A DNA stretch of 64,000 nt from Ligilactobacillus cholophilus (lineage in GTDB: Bacteria > Bacillota > Bacilli > Lactobacillales > Lactobacillaceae): contig NZ_CP127832.1 of assembly GCF_030389495.1 (NCBI RefSeq), positions 62,001 to 126,000 of the forward strand, written 5' to 3'. The notes under the pieces were generated by a model that searched no databases, was not told where the DNA came from, and saw only the letters and a program-made list of their open reading frames with translations. Both the position numbers and the translations under genes were made by a program. Below are positions 18,525-28,523 of this stretch, piece after piece; the first letter of the stretch is position 1; each line of letters starts with the position of its first letter.

Positions 18525-19901
18525 ATGAAGATGCAATTATCAGAAATTGCGCGGGTGTTAGAAATTGAAGATATTCCTAATGATTGGCAGAATATTACCA
18601 TCACCAGTGTTAGCTTTGATAGTCGGAAAATGAAAGAAGGAGCTTTATTTGTCCCTTTGAAAGGTGAGCATGATGGACATCAATACATTCAAAATGCAAT
18701 TGATGCAAATGCACAAGCAACACTTTGGCAAAAAGATCACCGTGCAATACCTACTGAAATACCTGCATTAGTAGTGGATGATACTCTTGAAGCATTACAA
18801 AAATTAGCAAAGTATTATTTGCAAAAGATTAATCCGCAAGTGGTTGCTGTTACTGGAAGTAACGGAAAAACAACTACAAAAGACATGATTGCTGCTGTCT
18901 TAAAAACACAATATAACGTTACAAAAACGTTTGAAAACTTCAACAATGAAATTGGGGTCCCAATTACATGTTTATCAATGGAACCTAATACTGAAGTATT
19001 AGTTGTTGAAATGGGAATGGATCGATTCGAACAATTAGATAAATTAAGTCACTTAGTAGATCCAGATGTAGCCGTTATTACTATGATTGGTGAGGCACAT
19101 ATTGAGTTCTTTGGAACACGTGATAAAATTGCAGATGCTAAAATGGAAATTACTCATGGATTAAAAGAAGATGGCGTATTAGTTTACAATGGCGATGAAC
19201 CTTTATTACATGAGCGTGCACAGAAAATTGTACAAGAAACGCAAACATTTGGACTAAACAATAATGATGATGATTTAACTGCAGAAAACATAAAGAGTTT
19301 TGAAACTCGTACGACTTTTGATGTTCCTGAATTAAATCACACATCATTTGAAATTCCTATGTTAGGGGATTATAACGTAAAAAATGCCCTTGCATCGCTT
19401 TTAGTAGGTCGTTTAATGCATATTTCAACAGAAAATATGCAGTTAGCACTAAAAGATTTTGCACTAACTAAAAATAGAACTGAATGGGTACAAGGTGCTT
19501 TAGGAGAACAAATTTTAAGCGATGTTTATAATTCAAATCCTACAGCAGTTAAAGCAGTTTTGAATTCTTTTGAAAAAGTCGAAACAAAGGGTAAAAGAAT
19601 TGTATTATTAGGTGACATGCTTGAATTAGGTGAAAAATCTGCAGAAATGCATGCTTCTTTAGCTCAAGAAATTAATCCTGATAAGATTGATGAAGTTTAC
19701 TTATATGGTAATGAAATTAGAATTTTGGCAGATCAATTAGGAGCAAAAATGCCTGCTAAAAGAATTCATTATTTCCCATTGGGGACACAGGAGCAAATGA
19801 TTGAAAATCTTAAAGCATCAATTACTAAAGATGACGTAATTATGCTAAAAGGTAGTCATGGAATGCACTTAGAAAATGTTTTACAAGCATTAAAAAAATA
19901 A
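18525..19901 (+). CDS. murF: UDP-MurNAc-tripeptide--D-Ala-D-Ala ligase
   Basis: MurF adds D-Ala-D-Ala to the UDP-muramyl tripeptide, the last cytoplasmic step of peptidoglycan precursor synthesis. The 458-residue protein has the Mur-ligase N-domain, the ATP loop TGSNGKTT (110-117), the ENFNNEIGVPIT stretch and the C-terminal domain with SDVYNSNPTAVKA. ATG 18525 follows GAAAGGAAG; the longer frame from 18369 would read through the upstream terminator and is rejected. ddl is not adjacent. cshA begins 30 bp downstream. Confidence 0.97.
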   Translation: MKMQLSEIARVLEIEDIPNDWQNITITSVSFDSRKMKEGALFVPLKGEHDGHQYIQNAIDANAQATLWQKDHRAIPTEIPALVVDDTLEALQKLAKYYLQKINPQVVAVTGSNGKTTTKDMIAAVLKTQYNVTKTFENFNNEIGVPITCLSMEPNTEVLVVEMGMDRFEQLDKLSHLVDPDVAVITMIGEAHIEFFGTRDKIADAKMEITHGLKEDGVLVYNGDEPLLHERAQKIVQETQTFGLNNNDDDLTAENIKSFETRTTFDVPELNHTSFEIPMLGDYNVKNALASLLVGRLMHISTENMQLALKDFALTKNRTEWVQGALGEQILSDVYNSNPTAVKAVLNSFEKVETKGKRIVLLGDMLELGEKSAEMHASLAQEINPDKIDEVYLYGNEIRILADQLGAKMPAKRIHYFPLGTQEQMIENLKASITKDDVIMLKGSHGMHLENVLQALKK

Positions 19902-19931
19902 TATTTATAGAGCAGAATTGAGGAGATTTGG

Positions 19932-21404
19932 TTGAATTTTAATGATTTAGGTTTGGATGAACAAATGTTATCAGCAGTTGAACGAACAGGGTTTGAAACT
20001 GCAACTCCAATCCAAGAAAAAACAATTCCATTAGTTTTAAGTGGAATAGATGTAATTGGTCAAGCACAAACAGGAACAGGAAAAACGGCTGCTTTTGGTT
20101 TGCCATTACTACAAAAAATAGATTATTCTAAAAAACAAATTCAAGCTTTAGTAATTTCTCCTACTAGAGAATTAGCGATTCAAACACAAGAAGAGATATA
20201 TAAATTAGGTAAAGAAAAACGAGCTAAAGTTCAGGTCGTGTATGGTGGGGCAAATATTTCACGCCAAATTAAGCAATTAAAAAATTATCCTCCTCATATT
20301 TTAGTAGGAACTCCTGGAAGACTTTTGGATCATATTAAAAGACACACAGCTGATTTGTCAGCAGTCAAAATGTTAGTTTTAGATGAAGCTGATGAAATGC
20401 TTGATATGGGATTTTTAGATGATATTGAAAATATTATTAAAAATGTACCCAAAGAACGTCAGACTTTATTGTTTTCAGCAACTATGCCTAAATCCATTCT
20501 TAATATTGGAAAAAAATTTATGCATGATCCAGAAATTGTAAAAATCAAAGCAAAACAATTAACTACTGATTTAGTTGATCAATATTTTGTAAAAGTACGT
20601 GATAATGAGAAATTTGATGTAATGACACGTATTTTAGATGTACAATCTCCGGATTTAACAATTGTGTTTGGAAGAACAAAACGACGCGTAGATGAGTTAT
20701 CTCGAGGATTAGAAATTCGTGGTTATAATGCCGCTGGTATCCATGGTGATTTATCTCAACAACAACGAAGCGAAGTATTGAAAAAATTTAAAAATGGTTC
20801 GCTTGATATTTTAGTTGCTACAGATGTTGCGGCTCGTGGTTTAGATATTTCAGGCGTAAGTCACGTATATAATTATGATATACCTCAAGATCCAGAAAGT
20901 TATGTACACAGAATTGGAAGAACAGGTAGAGCTGGTAAGCATGGAATTTCAGTTACTTTTGTAACACCACATGAGATGGATTATTTACGTGTAATTGAAA
21001 ACTTAACTAAAAAACGAATGATTCCAATGAGACCACCAACAGAAAAAGAAGCATTTGCTGGGCAAATGTCAGCAGCTGTAGAGGAAATTGGAACATTAAT
21101 TGAACAAACTGATTCTGAAAAATATTTAAAGACTGCAGACCAATTATTGGAAGAATATAGTGCTTTAGATATCGCATGTGCTTTATTAAATAGCGTTTCT
21201 AAAGAAGATGCAAGTTCAACACCAGTGAAGATTACTCCAGAACGACCATTACCAAGAAGAAAGAAAAGACAATCATTTTCTAAAAAGAAAAAATATGGTA
21301 ATTCTAAGCGAAGCCAAGGCAGACGTTATCGTCATGAATATGATAAGCAACGTGAAAATAAGAGAAAGCCAAAGTATAAGATTCGTAAAAAAAGTCGGGG
21401 ATAA
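19932..21404 (+). CDS. cshA: DEAD-box RNA helicase CshA
   Basis: CshA works in RNA decay and ribosome assembly in Firmicutes. The 490-residue protein shows the Q motif (GFETATPIQEKTIP), motif I AQTGTGKT, PTRELAIQ, DEAD (VLDEADEMLDMGF), SAT, and motif VI HRIGRTGRAGK. It has a long Lys/Arg-rich tail from about residue 430 expected to bind RNA. The start is TTG 19932 after AGGAGA. Location between murF and acpS-alr is the usual lactobacillar order. Confidence 0.96.
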   Translation: MNFNDLGLDEQMLSAVERTGFETATPIQEKTIPLVLSGIDVIGQAQTGTGKTAAFGLPLLQKIDYSKKQIQALVISPTRELAIQTQEEIYKLGKEKRAKVQVVYGGANISRQIKQLKNYPPHILVGTPGRLLDHIKRHTADLSAVKMLVLDEADEMLDMGFLDDIENIIKNVPKERQTLLFSATMPKSILNIGKKFMHDPEIVKIKAKQLTTDLVDQYFVKVRDNEKFDVMTRILDVQSPDLTIVFGRTKRRVDELSRGLEIRGYNAAGIHGDLSQQQRSEVLKKFKNGSLDILVATDVAARGLDISGVSHVYNYDIPQDPESYVHRIGRTGRAGKHGISVTFVTPHEMDYLRVIENLTKKRMIPMRPPTEKEAFAGQMSAAVEEIGTLIEQTDSEKYLKTADQLLEEYSALDIACALLNSVSKEDASSTPVKITPERPLPRRKKRQSFSKKKKYGNSKRSQGRRYRHEYDKQRENKRKPKYKIRKKSRG

Positions 21405-21406
21405 TC

Positions 21407-21769
21407 ATGATTTATGGGCTAGGTGTTGATATTACAGAAATTGAACGAGTACATAAAATTCGTCAGAAAAATGAAAAATTTATAACTAAAGTATTAACTG
21501 ATAACGAGTTTGACTTTTATCAAAATTTAACTGAAAAAAGAAAAGATGAGTTTTTAACTGGACGATTTTCTGTAAAAGAATCATATAGTAAAGCATTAGG
21601 AACAGGAATTGGAAAATATGTGACCTTTAAGGATTTAGAAATTCTTGATAATGAGTGGGGAAAACCAGAATTTAAAAAGCATCCATATAGTGAAAAATTG
21701 AATGCACATGTTTCAATTTCGCATACCGATGAATTAGTGATGACAGAAGTTATTTTAGAAAAAAAATAG
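21407..21769 (+). CDS. acpS: holo-ACP synthase
   Basis: AcpS attaches 4'-phosphopantetheine to acyl carrier protein. The 120-residue enzyme has the magnesium-binding GVDITEIERV start (Asp8), the FSVKESYSKALGTGI motif with its Glu, and the ISHTDELV end. It starts 2 bp after cshA and is followed by alr, so translation is probably coupled in one operon. Confidence 0.96.
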   Translation: MIYGLGVDITEIERVHKIRQKNEKFITKVLTDNEFDFYQNLTEKRKDEFLTGRFSVKESYSKALGTGIGKYVTFKDLEILDNEWGKPEFKKHPYSEKLNAHVSISHTDELVMTEVILEKK

Positions 21770-21785
21770 GAAAGGGACGTTTCAA

Positions 21786-22910
21786 ATGATTATTGGGCGA
21801 CATAGAAATACTTATGCCACAATAGATTTAAGTGCAATTCAACATAATATTAATGTTGAAAGACAACATATGAATGATGGTCAAGCATTATTTGCAGTAG
21901 TAAAAGCAGATGCATATGGACATGGTTTAGTTCCAGTAGCAATTGCAGCACAAGAGGCAGGTGTCGATGGCTTTTGCGTAGCTTTAATTGATGAAGCAGT
22001 TGCATTACGCGAAGTCGGAATTACAAAACCTATTTTGATTTTAGGAATTACACCTGTACAACAAGCTACTTATATGGCAAAATATAATCTTTCTACTGCT
22101 GTAGGCGACTTACAGTTTTTAAAAGAAGCTCAAGTTCAACTTGAAAAAAGTCATTTGAAATTAAGGGTTCATCTTGCATTAGATACTGGAATGGGAAGAA
22201 TCGGCTTTCGTAATCAAAAAGATTTGAGTGAAGCAATTGAATTTCTTGAAAAATATCCAAATGAATTTGATTATGAAGGTATTTTTACTCATTTTTCTAC
22301 TGCAGATAGTTCCGATGATACTTATTTTGAAATGCAATTAAACAAATTTCAAAATTTAATGGAAGTAGTAAAAAAACGGCCAAAATATGTTCATGTAGCC
22401 AATTCTGCTGCTTCAATTTGGCATAAAAAATGCGGTGGCGATTTAGTACGATTGGGAATTGGAATGTATGGATTGAATCCATCAGGAAAAGAAGTGGATT
22501 TACCAGAAGATATGCAAATTAAGCCTGCATTTTCATTATCAAGTGAACTGGTAGCAGTAAAAAAGGTTCATGCAGGTGATTCTATTAGTTATGGTACGAC
22601 ATATACTGCTGAAAAAGATGAATGGATTGGTACAGTTCCAATGGGATATGCAGATGGATGGTTACGCCGAATGCAAGGTTCAAAAGTTCTTGTTGAGGGC
22701 CATGAATGTGAGATTGTTGGAAGAATTTGTATGGATCAATTTATGATTCGATTACCATATAAAATGGATATTGGCAAAGAAGTTACCCTTATTGGTGAAA
22801 ATAATGGTAAAATAAAAACGGCACAGGATGCAGCCGACTTTGCTGGAACTATTCATTATGAAATCGTTTGTTCGATTGCGCAACGTGTTCCACGCTTTTA
22901 TAAGAAGTAA
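21786..22910 (+). CDS. alr: alanine racemase
   Basis: Alr makes D-alanine for peptidoglycan and teichoic acid D-alanylation. The 374-residue PLP enzyme has the cofactor lysine Lys40 in VVKADAYGHG, the barrel segments (LDTGMGRIGF, THFSTAD) and the second catalytic Tyr in SISYGTTYTA. ATG 21786 has GAAAGGG upstream. It is followed by a small gene and mazF, the same alr-to-mazF linkage as in Bacillus. Confidence 0.97.
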   Translation: MIIGRHRNTYATIDLSAIQHNINVERQHMNDGQALFAVVKADAYGHGLVPVAIAAQEAGVDGFCVALIDEAVALREVGITKPILILGITPVQQATYMAKYNLSTAVGDLQFLKEAQVQLEKSHLKLRVHLALDTGMGRIGFRNQKDLSEAIEFLEKYPNEFDYEGIFTHFSTADSSDDTYFEMQLNKFQNLMEVVKKRPKYVHVANSAASIWHKKCGGDLVRLGIGMYGLNPSGKEVDLPEDMQIKPAFSLSSELVAVKKVHAGDSISYGTTYTAEKDEWIGTVPMGYADGWLRRMQGSKVLVEGHECEIVGRICMDQFMIRLPYKMDIGKEVTLIGENNGKIKTAQDAADFAGTIHYEIVCSIAQRVPRFYKK

Positions 22911-22928
22911 CTAACGGAGGTTGTTGAA

Positions 22929-23162
22929 ATGAACGCAAGTGATGCTTTGAAAAAGGTTTTGAATTGCGAGAATTTACAAATTTATTGTGATTACTATTCG
23001 ATTTCGGTTGAACAAATTAAAGAAAATCCTAAAATTGCAGTTTATATTTTAGAGCATCAGCAATCTTTAGATAAAATGATTGCTGGATATAATGAGATGA
23101 GTTCAATTAATCAACATATTTGTAGTGAATTTCAACTATGCGAACATGAGTGCCAATTTTAA
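22929..23162 (+). CDS. small protein in the antitoxin position before mazF
   Basis: The 77-residue product sits between alr and mazF, exactly where the EndoAI/MazE antitoxin would be. It does not look like a ribbon-helix-helix or AbrB-type antitoxin. It is helical, has no basic DNA-binding start, and ends with a Cys-containing tail (HICSEFQLCEHECQF). ATG 22929 has a strong CGGAGG site, so it is translated. It may be an unconventional antitoxin, or the toxin may be constitutively held by another factor. No function is assigned. Confidence 0.7.
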   Translation: MNASDALKKVLNCENLQIYCDYYSISVEQIKENPKIAVYILEHQQSLDKMIAGYNEMSSINQHICSEFQLCEHECQF

Positions 23163-23190
23163 ACCTAATTTATGAATTGAGGCACTTATT

Positions 23191-23556
23191 ATGAATGAAG
23201 AAGAACAGGTTAGTAGAGGAGATATTTATTATGCAGACTTATCCCCAGTAGTGGGTTCAGAACAAGGGGGATTACGACCTGTATTAATTATTCAAAATAA
23301 TATTGGAAATAAATTTAGTCCAACAGTCATAATTGCAGCAATTACATCTAAAATTTCGAAACCTAAGATGCAAACACATGTTGCAATTGAAAAATCAAAA
23401 AATGGATTAGAAAAAGATTCTGTCGTTTTGTTGGAACAAGTTAGAACAATTGATAAAAAACGTCTAAGAAGAAAAGTGACTCATTTAAAAGCTAAAGTGA
23501 TGAAAAAAGTCGATCATGCTTTAGAAATTAGTCTAGGATTAAAAGTATTAAAATAA
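23191..23556 (+). CDS. mazF: type II toxin MazF/PemK (EndoA-like endoribonuclease)
   Basis: This 121-residue sequence-specific mRNA interferase closely follows Bacillus Endo[20 protein letters not shown] with the catalytic Arg region, [17 protein letters not shown], the AAITSKI strand with the catalytic Thr, and [13 protein letters not shown]. Mature length and all core motifs are intact, so activity is expected. ATG 23191 follows TGAGG. It is the last gene of the murF-cshA-acpS-alr run before a strong bidirectional terminator. Confidence 0.95.
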   Translation: MNEEEQVSRGDIYYADLSPVVGSEQGGLRPVLIIQNNIGNKFSPTVIIAAITSKISKPKMQTHVAIEKSKNGLEKDSVVLLEQVRTIDKKRLRRKVTHLKAKVMKKVDHALEISLGLKVLK

Positions 23557-23595
23557 AAAGACTGTGTATAATTTGTAATTATACACAGTCTTTTT
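23556..23595 (+). terminator. bidirectional terminator between mazF and cbpA
   Basis: A near-perfect stem of about 18 bp (23556-23573 with 23577-23594) has a TGT loop, A residues on one side and T residues on the other. It serves both converging genes and overlaps the mazF stop and the cbpA stop. Confidence 0.92.
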
Positions 23596-24229
23596 ATGCA
23601 TGAAGATCTTCAATTGCTTCAATTTCAAAACGATTTCGTTTTAAACTAGCAACAATGCGTTTTAATTTTGATTTGTCAACATCTGAAGGTAGTGTAAATA
23701 ATATTCTTTGAACATTATTACTTTCATGTAAATCAAGTGAAATGCAACTTGCAATTGATGTATAGCGAGTGATGATTTTTGAAATTTTTGCAAGGTCACC
23801 ACGATTTCCTGAAGATAGGATGGTTAACACATAACTACCATCATTAACATTCCATGACTGCGAAAGCATTTTTAATAAACTGCTGTGAGTAAGAATACCA
23901 AAGAAGTTATTATTTTCATCTAAAACTGTAATATATGGCAAATCTTTGATTGTAAAAAAGATATTAAAAAAAGCAGAATCAAGTGAAATAAATTTATTAG
24001 CGTTTTTTAATAATTGAGTTACTGGAAGATTCATATCTCCCCCACGAGATTTATGACGATAAATGTGCATCTTATAAATATTTCCGCGAAAAATATTTCC
24101 ACTTTTATCAAGAACTGGTACGCAACGAAATCCAGAGGTTTCTAAGATATCCAATGCTTCCTCTAAAGTTGCATTTTCATTAATTAAAGTCAGTTCATCT
24201 TTAGGTTTAACAATTTCTTTTAAAATCAT
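23594..24229 (-). CDS. cbpA: CBS-ACT protein, cyclic-di-AMP-binding CbpA type
   Basis: The 211-residue protein has two CBS motifs (about 8-60 with GFRCVPVLDKSGNIFRG, and about 75-125 with LPYITVLDENNNFFGILTHSSLL) and a C-terminal ACT domain (about 133-205, SYVLTILSSGNRGDLAKISKII). This CBS-CBS-ACT order and length match Listeria CbpA, a c-di-AMP-binding protein. Binding c-di-AMP here is inferred from family. The ATG at 24229 has a minus-strand AGGAG site. It is divergent from pth, with about 200 bp holding both promoters. Confidence 0.85.
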   Translation of the reverse strand: MILKEIVKPKDELTLINENATLEEALDILETSGFRCVPVLDKSGNIFRGNIYKMHIYRHKSRGGDMNLPVTQLLKNANKFISLDSAFFNIFFTIKDLPYITVLDENNNFFGILTHSSLLKMLSQSWNVNDGSYVLTILSSGNRGDLAKISKIITRYTSIASCISLDLHESNNVQRILFTLPSDVDKSKLKRIVASLKRNRFEIEAIEDLHA

Positions 24230-24435
24230 TACAATTCTCCTAGAATATCCAATCGAAGTTTCAAATTATATAATACCATACTAAGTTAATTCTAAGAAAT
24301 ATTTAATTTAAAATTGCTCATTAAATGGGAATAAATATAAATGTGATATACTTAAACACGACATAAAGTTGGAGAATGTAGTTCTAATTTATAGAATATC
24401 TTCTTCATAACGTATTAAGATTGGAGGTTATAAAA

Positions 24436-24993
24436 ATGAAAATGATTGTTGGATTAGGAAACATTGGTGCACGTTATGATAAGACACGACACAATACAGG
24501 ATTTATGATAGTTGATGAATTAGCAGAACGTAACCATATTGATTTTGATAAAGAAAAATGTAATGCGATGATTGGATTAGGCATGATTGAAAATGAAAAA
24601 GTAATTCTTGTAAAGCCTAAGACATTTATGAATGAATCTGGACGAGCTGTTAAGCCATTGATGGATTACTATAAGATTGATAAAGATGATATATTAATTA
24701 TTCAAGATGATTTAGATATGGAAGTTGGCAGAATCAGATTACGCCAAAAAGGATCTGCTGGCGGGCATAATGGGATCAAAAGTATCATTCAACATGTAGG
24801 AACACAAGAATTTAAGCGATTAAAAGTTGGAATTGGACGTCCTAAAATTATGACAGTTGTTGATTGGGTATTAGGAAAATTTAAGCCATCAGAACAACTT
24901 CAATTTAATAATGCAAAAGATCAAGCTGTTGATGCAATTGAATATTGGATTGCATCAGGTGATTTTATGAAGACAATGAATAAATTTAATTAG
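24436..24993 (+). CDS. pth: peptidyl-tRNA hydrolase
   Basis: Pth cleaves peptidyl-tRNA that has dropped off the ribosome. The 185-residue enzyme has GLGNIG with Asn9, the catalytic His19 in RHNTGF, the DDLDMEVGRIRLR segment and GSAGGHNGIKSI. ATG 24436 follows GGAGG at 24423-24427; the frame from 24421 is not used. It starts the pth-mfd block, 13 bp before mfd. Confidence 0.97.
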   Translation: MKMIVGLGNIGARYDKTRHNTGFMIVDELAERNHIDFDKEKCNAMIGLGMIENEKVILVKPKTFMNESGRAVKPLMDYYKIDKDDILIIQDDLDMEVGRIRLRQKGSAGGHNGIKSIIQHVGTQEFKRLKVGIGRPKIMTVVDWVLGKFKPSEQLQFNNAKDQAVDAIEYWIASGDFMKTMNKFN

Positions 24994-25006
24994 AGAGTGA
25001 TGTGAT

Positions 25007-28000
25007 ATGCGACTAGATGATTTTGTTGAAAAATCTATAGAATTTAAAGATTTTCAACACAACATTGAAAATAATGGAAGACATTTACTAACTGGTGTAT
25101 TAGGGTCAGCAAAGACAATTGTGTTACAAACATTATTAAAAAAAGCACAAAGTCCAATTTTAGTAGTTACAGATACTATTAGTAATGCCCAAAACTTAGT
25201 AAATGATTTACAAAATGTTGTTGCAGAAGACCAAGTATACTTATTTCCAGTAGAGGAACTTATTGCTACTGAGATTGCAACAAGTTCCCCAGACTTTAAA
25301 AGTCAACGTGTACAAGCGTTAAGTGCAATGGCAAAGCAAGAGCCAGCAATAATAGTAACGAATACTTCTGGACTTCAACGCAGATTACCTTCTGTAGAAT
25401 CTTGGAAGAAATCAATTTTAACCTTAAAACAAGGGGAAGAACTTGACCTAGAACAAGTAGCAACTAAGTTAATTCAAATGGGGTATACTCGGCAAAAGTT
25501 AGTCGATCATCCTGGAGATTTTGCTATTCGTGGATCAATTCTTGATATCTATTCATTAAATTATGCTTTTCCGCTCAGAATTGATTTATTTGATACAGAA
25601 ATTGATTCGATTAGATCATTTGATATTGGAACTCAAAGAAGTATTAAAGAATTAGATGAAGCAGAAATTTTTCCTGCTACGGATTTAATTTTTGATCATA
25701 AGTTATTAAAAAATGCAGCATTGAAGTTAACTCAAATAGCACATGATGTAAATAGTTCATTAACTGAAGAGAAGCAAAATCAGTTAAACGATAAAATTGA
25801 TGAAATTATTAATGATTGGCAAAATGATACTTTGCTTCCACTTCATCGAATTTTTGCTCAGGTATTGTATCCAGAACAGACTTCATTATTAGATTATTTA
25901 AGTACTAAAGGCTTATTAATAGTAGATGATTATGCTAAGATTTTGGATAAGTCTGATAAAAATAATCAAGCAGAGCAAGTTTGGATAGATGAAGAAAATA
26001 ATTTAACTCCAATTTTTAACAAAATAAAAATTAATTTTGATATCCGTAAGATAATTCGAAATACACAGCAAAATAGTATTTTTATGTCTTTATTTAAAAA
26101 GGGAATTGGAAGATTAAAATTTACTAGCATAAATGATTTTAGAGTGCGCGCTGTTCAACAATTTTTTAGTCAATTATCATTATTAAAAACTGAAGCAACA
26201 CGCTGGATCAAACAAAACCAGACGGTAATTATAATGATTCAGGATGAAGAAAGACTCAGTAAAATTTCAGAAACTTTAGATGATTTTGAAATACCAAATA
26301 TTTTAACTAAAAGTGATGCTATTCAACAAGGTGTATTACAAATTATTCATGGAAGTTTACAGACAGGGTTTGAAATTCCAAGTTGCGATTTAGTAGTTTT
26401 AACTGAGAATGAATTGTTTGCAAAAGCAACTAAAAAACGTGCAAAACGTTTAACAATGGATAACGCTGAACGATTAAAAAGTTATACTGACTTAAAAGAG
26501 GGAGACTATGTTGTTCATGTTAATCATGGTATTGGTCGCTTTCTTGGAATTAAAACAATGGAAGTTGATGGTAAGCATCAAGATTATCTTACATTGGAAT
26601 ATCAAAATGCAGCAAAATTATATGTGCCAGTTAATCAATTAGATAGAATTCAGAAATATGTATCTTCTGAATCGAAAACACCTCATTTAAATAAGTTAGG
26701 TGGGACAACTTGGCATAAAACTAAAATGCGTGTTGCAAATAAAATTGAGGATATTGCTGATGACTTAATTGATTTGTATGCTGAACGAGAATCTTTAAAA
26801 GGCTTTGCTTTTCCTAAAGATGATGCATATCAAAAAGAATTTGAAGAGGCATTTCCATATACTGAAACACCAGATCAATTGCGAAGTACTGCAGAGATAA
26901 AAAAAGATATGGAAAGTACACACCCAATGGATCGATTACTGATCGGAGATGTTGGGTATGGTAAGACCGAAGTAGCTTTAAGAGCAGCATTTAAAGCTGT
27001 TGAAGCAGGGAAGCAGGTTGCTTTCTTAGTACCAACTACAGTTTTAGCACAACAACATTATGAAACAATGGAACAGAGATTTAGTGGTTTTCCAGTTGAG
27101 ATTGGCATACTTTCAAGATTTAATACACCTTCAGAATCTAAAAAAGTAATTGAAAATCTAGCAAGTGGTAAATGCGATATTGTTGTTGGGACACATCGAT
27201 TATTATCAAAGGATGTTAAATTTAAAGATTTAGGTTTATTAATCATAGATGAGGAACAACGATTTGGTGTAAAACATAAGGAAAGATTAAAACAATTAAA
27301 GCAAAATGTAGACGTTTTAACATTAACTGCAACGCCAATTCCACGAACTTTGAATATGTCTATGTTAGGTGTACGTGATTTATCAGTTATTGAAACTGCT
27401 CCAGTTAATCGCTATCCAATTCAAACGTATGTTATGGAACAAAATTATCAGGTAATTGCAAATGGAATCCGACGTGAAATTGAGCGTCACGGTCAAGTTT
27501 TTTACTTACACAATCGTGTAAAAGATATTGAAAAAGTGGTTGCAATGTTACAAGACTTAGTTCCAGAAGCAAGAATTACTTATATTCATGGTCAAATGAC
27601 AGAGTTGCAGATGGAGAAAATTTTAATCGATTTTATTCGCGGAGATTTTGATGTTTTAGTTACAACAACAATCATCGAAACAGGTGTTGATATTCCAAAT
27701 GCAAACACTTTGTTTGTTGAGGATGCAGATCGAATGGGCTTAGCACAGTTATATCAATTGCGAGGAAGAGTTGGACGTTCAAATCGCGTAGCCTATGCAT
27801 ATTTTATGTATAAAGCAAATAAAGTTTTAACAGAAGAAAGCGAAAAACGACTTGAAGCAATTAAAGATTTTACTGAATTAGGTTCAGGGTTTAAAATTGC
27901 TATGCGAGACTTGGCAATTCGTGGTGCAGGAAATTTATTAGGTAAACAACAACATGGTTTTATTGATTCGGTTGGATATGACTTATATATGCAAATGCTA

Positions 28001-28513
28001 AATGAAGCAGTTGCTAAAAAACGCGGTATAAAACCAAACGAAAAGACAGATTCAGAAATTAATTTTGATGTTGAAGCATATATTCCAAATTCTTATATAA
28101 ATGATGAACAACAAAAAATTGAAATTTATAAACGAATTCGACAATTTAATAGTTTTGAACAATATCAAGAAGTACAAGATGATTTAATTGATCGATTTGG
28201 AGATTATCCAGATGAAGTATCTAATTTGTTAGAAATTGGTTTATTGAAGATGTATGCAGATCAAGCATTAGTTGAGAAAATTTATCAAGTAAAGAGAAAA
28301 GTTACAATTATATTTTCTAAAAAAGCGACTGATAAATTGACGGGTCAGATATTTCTTGAAGAAATTTCAAAAACAAAATTAAAAACACAATTAAATGTTG
28401 AAAATGGAAAAATGAAGATTATAATTGATGAGAAAGCTCATCAAAATATTTATGAGATAATTTTAGAACTACAAAATATGCTTAAAAACTTAGCTAAAAA
28501 GTTAGTTAAATAG
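25007..28513 (+). CDS. mfd: transcription-repair coupling factor
   Basis: Mfd removes RNA polymerase stalled at lesions and recruits UvrA. The 1168-residue protein has the UvrB-like N-terminal module (GVLGSAKTIVLQTLL through about 350), the polymerase-interacting domain (EGDYVVHVNHGIGRFLGI, about 500), and the RecG-like translocase with Walker A GDVGYGKT at 647-654, DEEQRFG, LTATPIPRTL and QLRGRVGRS. The C-terminal TRCF domain follows. Length is standard. The flippase gene follows after 10 bp. Confidence 0.97.
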   Translation: MRLDDFVEKSIEFKDFQHNIENNGRHLLTGVLGSAKTIVLQTLLKKAQSPILVVTDTISNAQNLVNDLQNVVAEDQVYLFPVEELIATEIATSSPDFKSQRVQALSAMAKQEPAIIVTNTSGLQRRLPSVESWKKSILTLKQGEELDLEQVATKLIQMGYTRQKLVDHPGDFAIRGSILDIYSLNYAFPLRIDLFDTEIDSIRSFDIGTQRSIKELDEAEIFPATDLIFDHKLLKNAALKLTQIAHDVNSSLTEEKQNQLNDKIDEIINDWQNDTLLPLHRIFAQVLYPEQTSLLDYLSTKGLLIVDDYAKILDKSDKNNQAEQVWIDEENNLTPIFNKIKINFDIRKIIRNTQQNSIFMSLFKKGIGRLKFTSINDFRVRAVQQFFSQLSLLKTEATRWIKQNQTVIIMIQDEERLSKISETLDDFEIPNILTKSDAIQQGVLQIIHGSLQTGFEIPSCDLVVLTENELFAKATKKRAKRLTMDNAERLKSYTDLKEGDYVVHVNHGIGRFLGIKTMEVDGKHQDYLTLEYQNAAKLYVPVNQLDRIQKYVSSESKTPHLNKLGGTTWHKTKMRVANKIEDIADDLIDLYAERESLKGFAFPKDDAYQKEFEEAFPYTETPDQLRSTAEIKKDMESTHPMDRLLIGDVGYGKTEVALRAAFKAVEAGKQVAFLVPTTVLAQQHYETMEQRFSGFPVEIGILSRFNTPSESKKVIENLASGKCDIVVGTHRLLSKDVKFKDLGLLIIDEEQRFGVKHKERLKQLKQNVDVLTLTATPIPRTLNMSMLGVRDLSVIETAPVNRYPIQTYVMEQNYQVIANGIRREIERHGQVFYLHNRVKDIEKVVAMLQDLVPEARITYIHGQMTELQMEKILIDFIRGDFDVLVTTTIIETGVDIPNANTLFVEDADRMGLAQLYQLRGRVGRSNRVAYAYFMYKANKVLTEESEKRLEAIKDFTELGSGFKIAMRDLAIRGAGNLLGKQQHGFIDSVGYDLYMQMLNEAVAKKRGIKPNEKTDSEINFDVEAYIPNSYINDEQQKIEIYKRIRQFNSFEQYQEVQDDLIDRFGDYPDEVSNLLEIGLLKMYADQALVEKIYQVKRKVTIIFSKKATDKLTGQIFLEEISKTKLKTQLNVENGKMKIIIDEKAHQNIYEIILELQNMLKNLAKKLVK

Positions 28514-28523
28514 GGAGCAAAAA

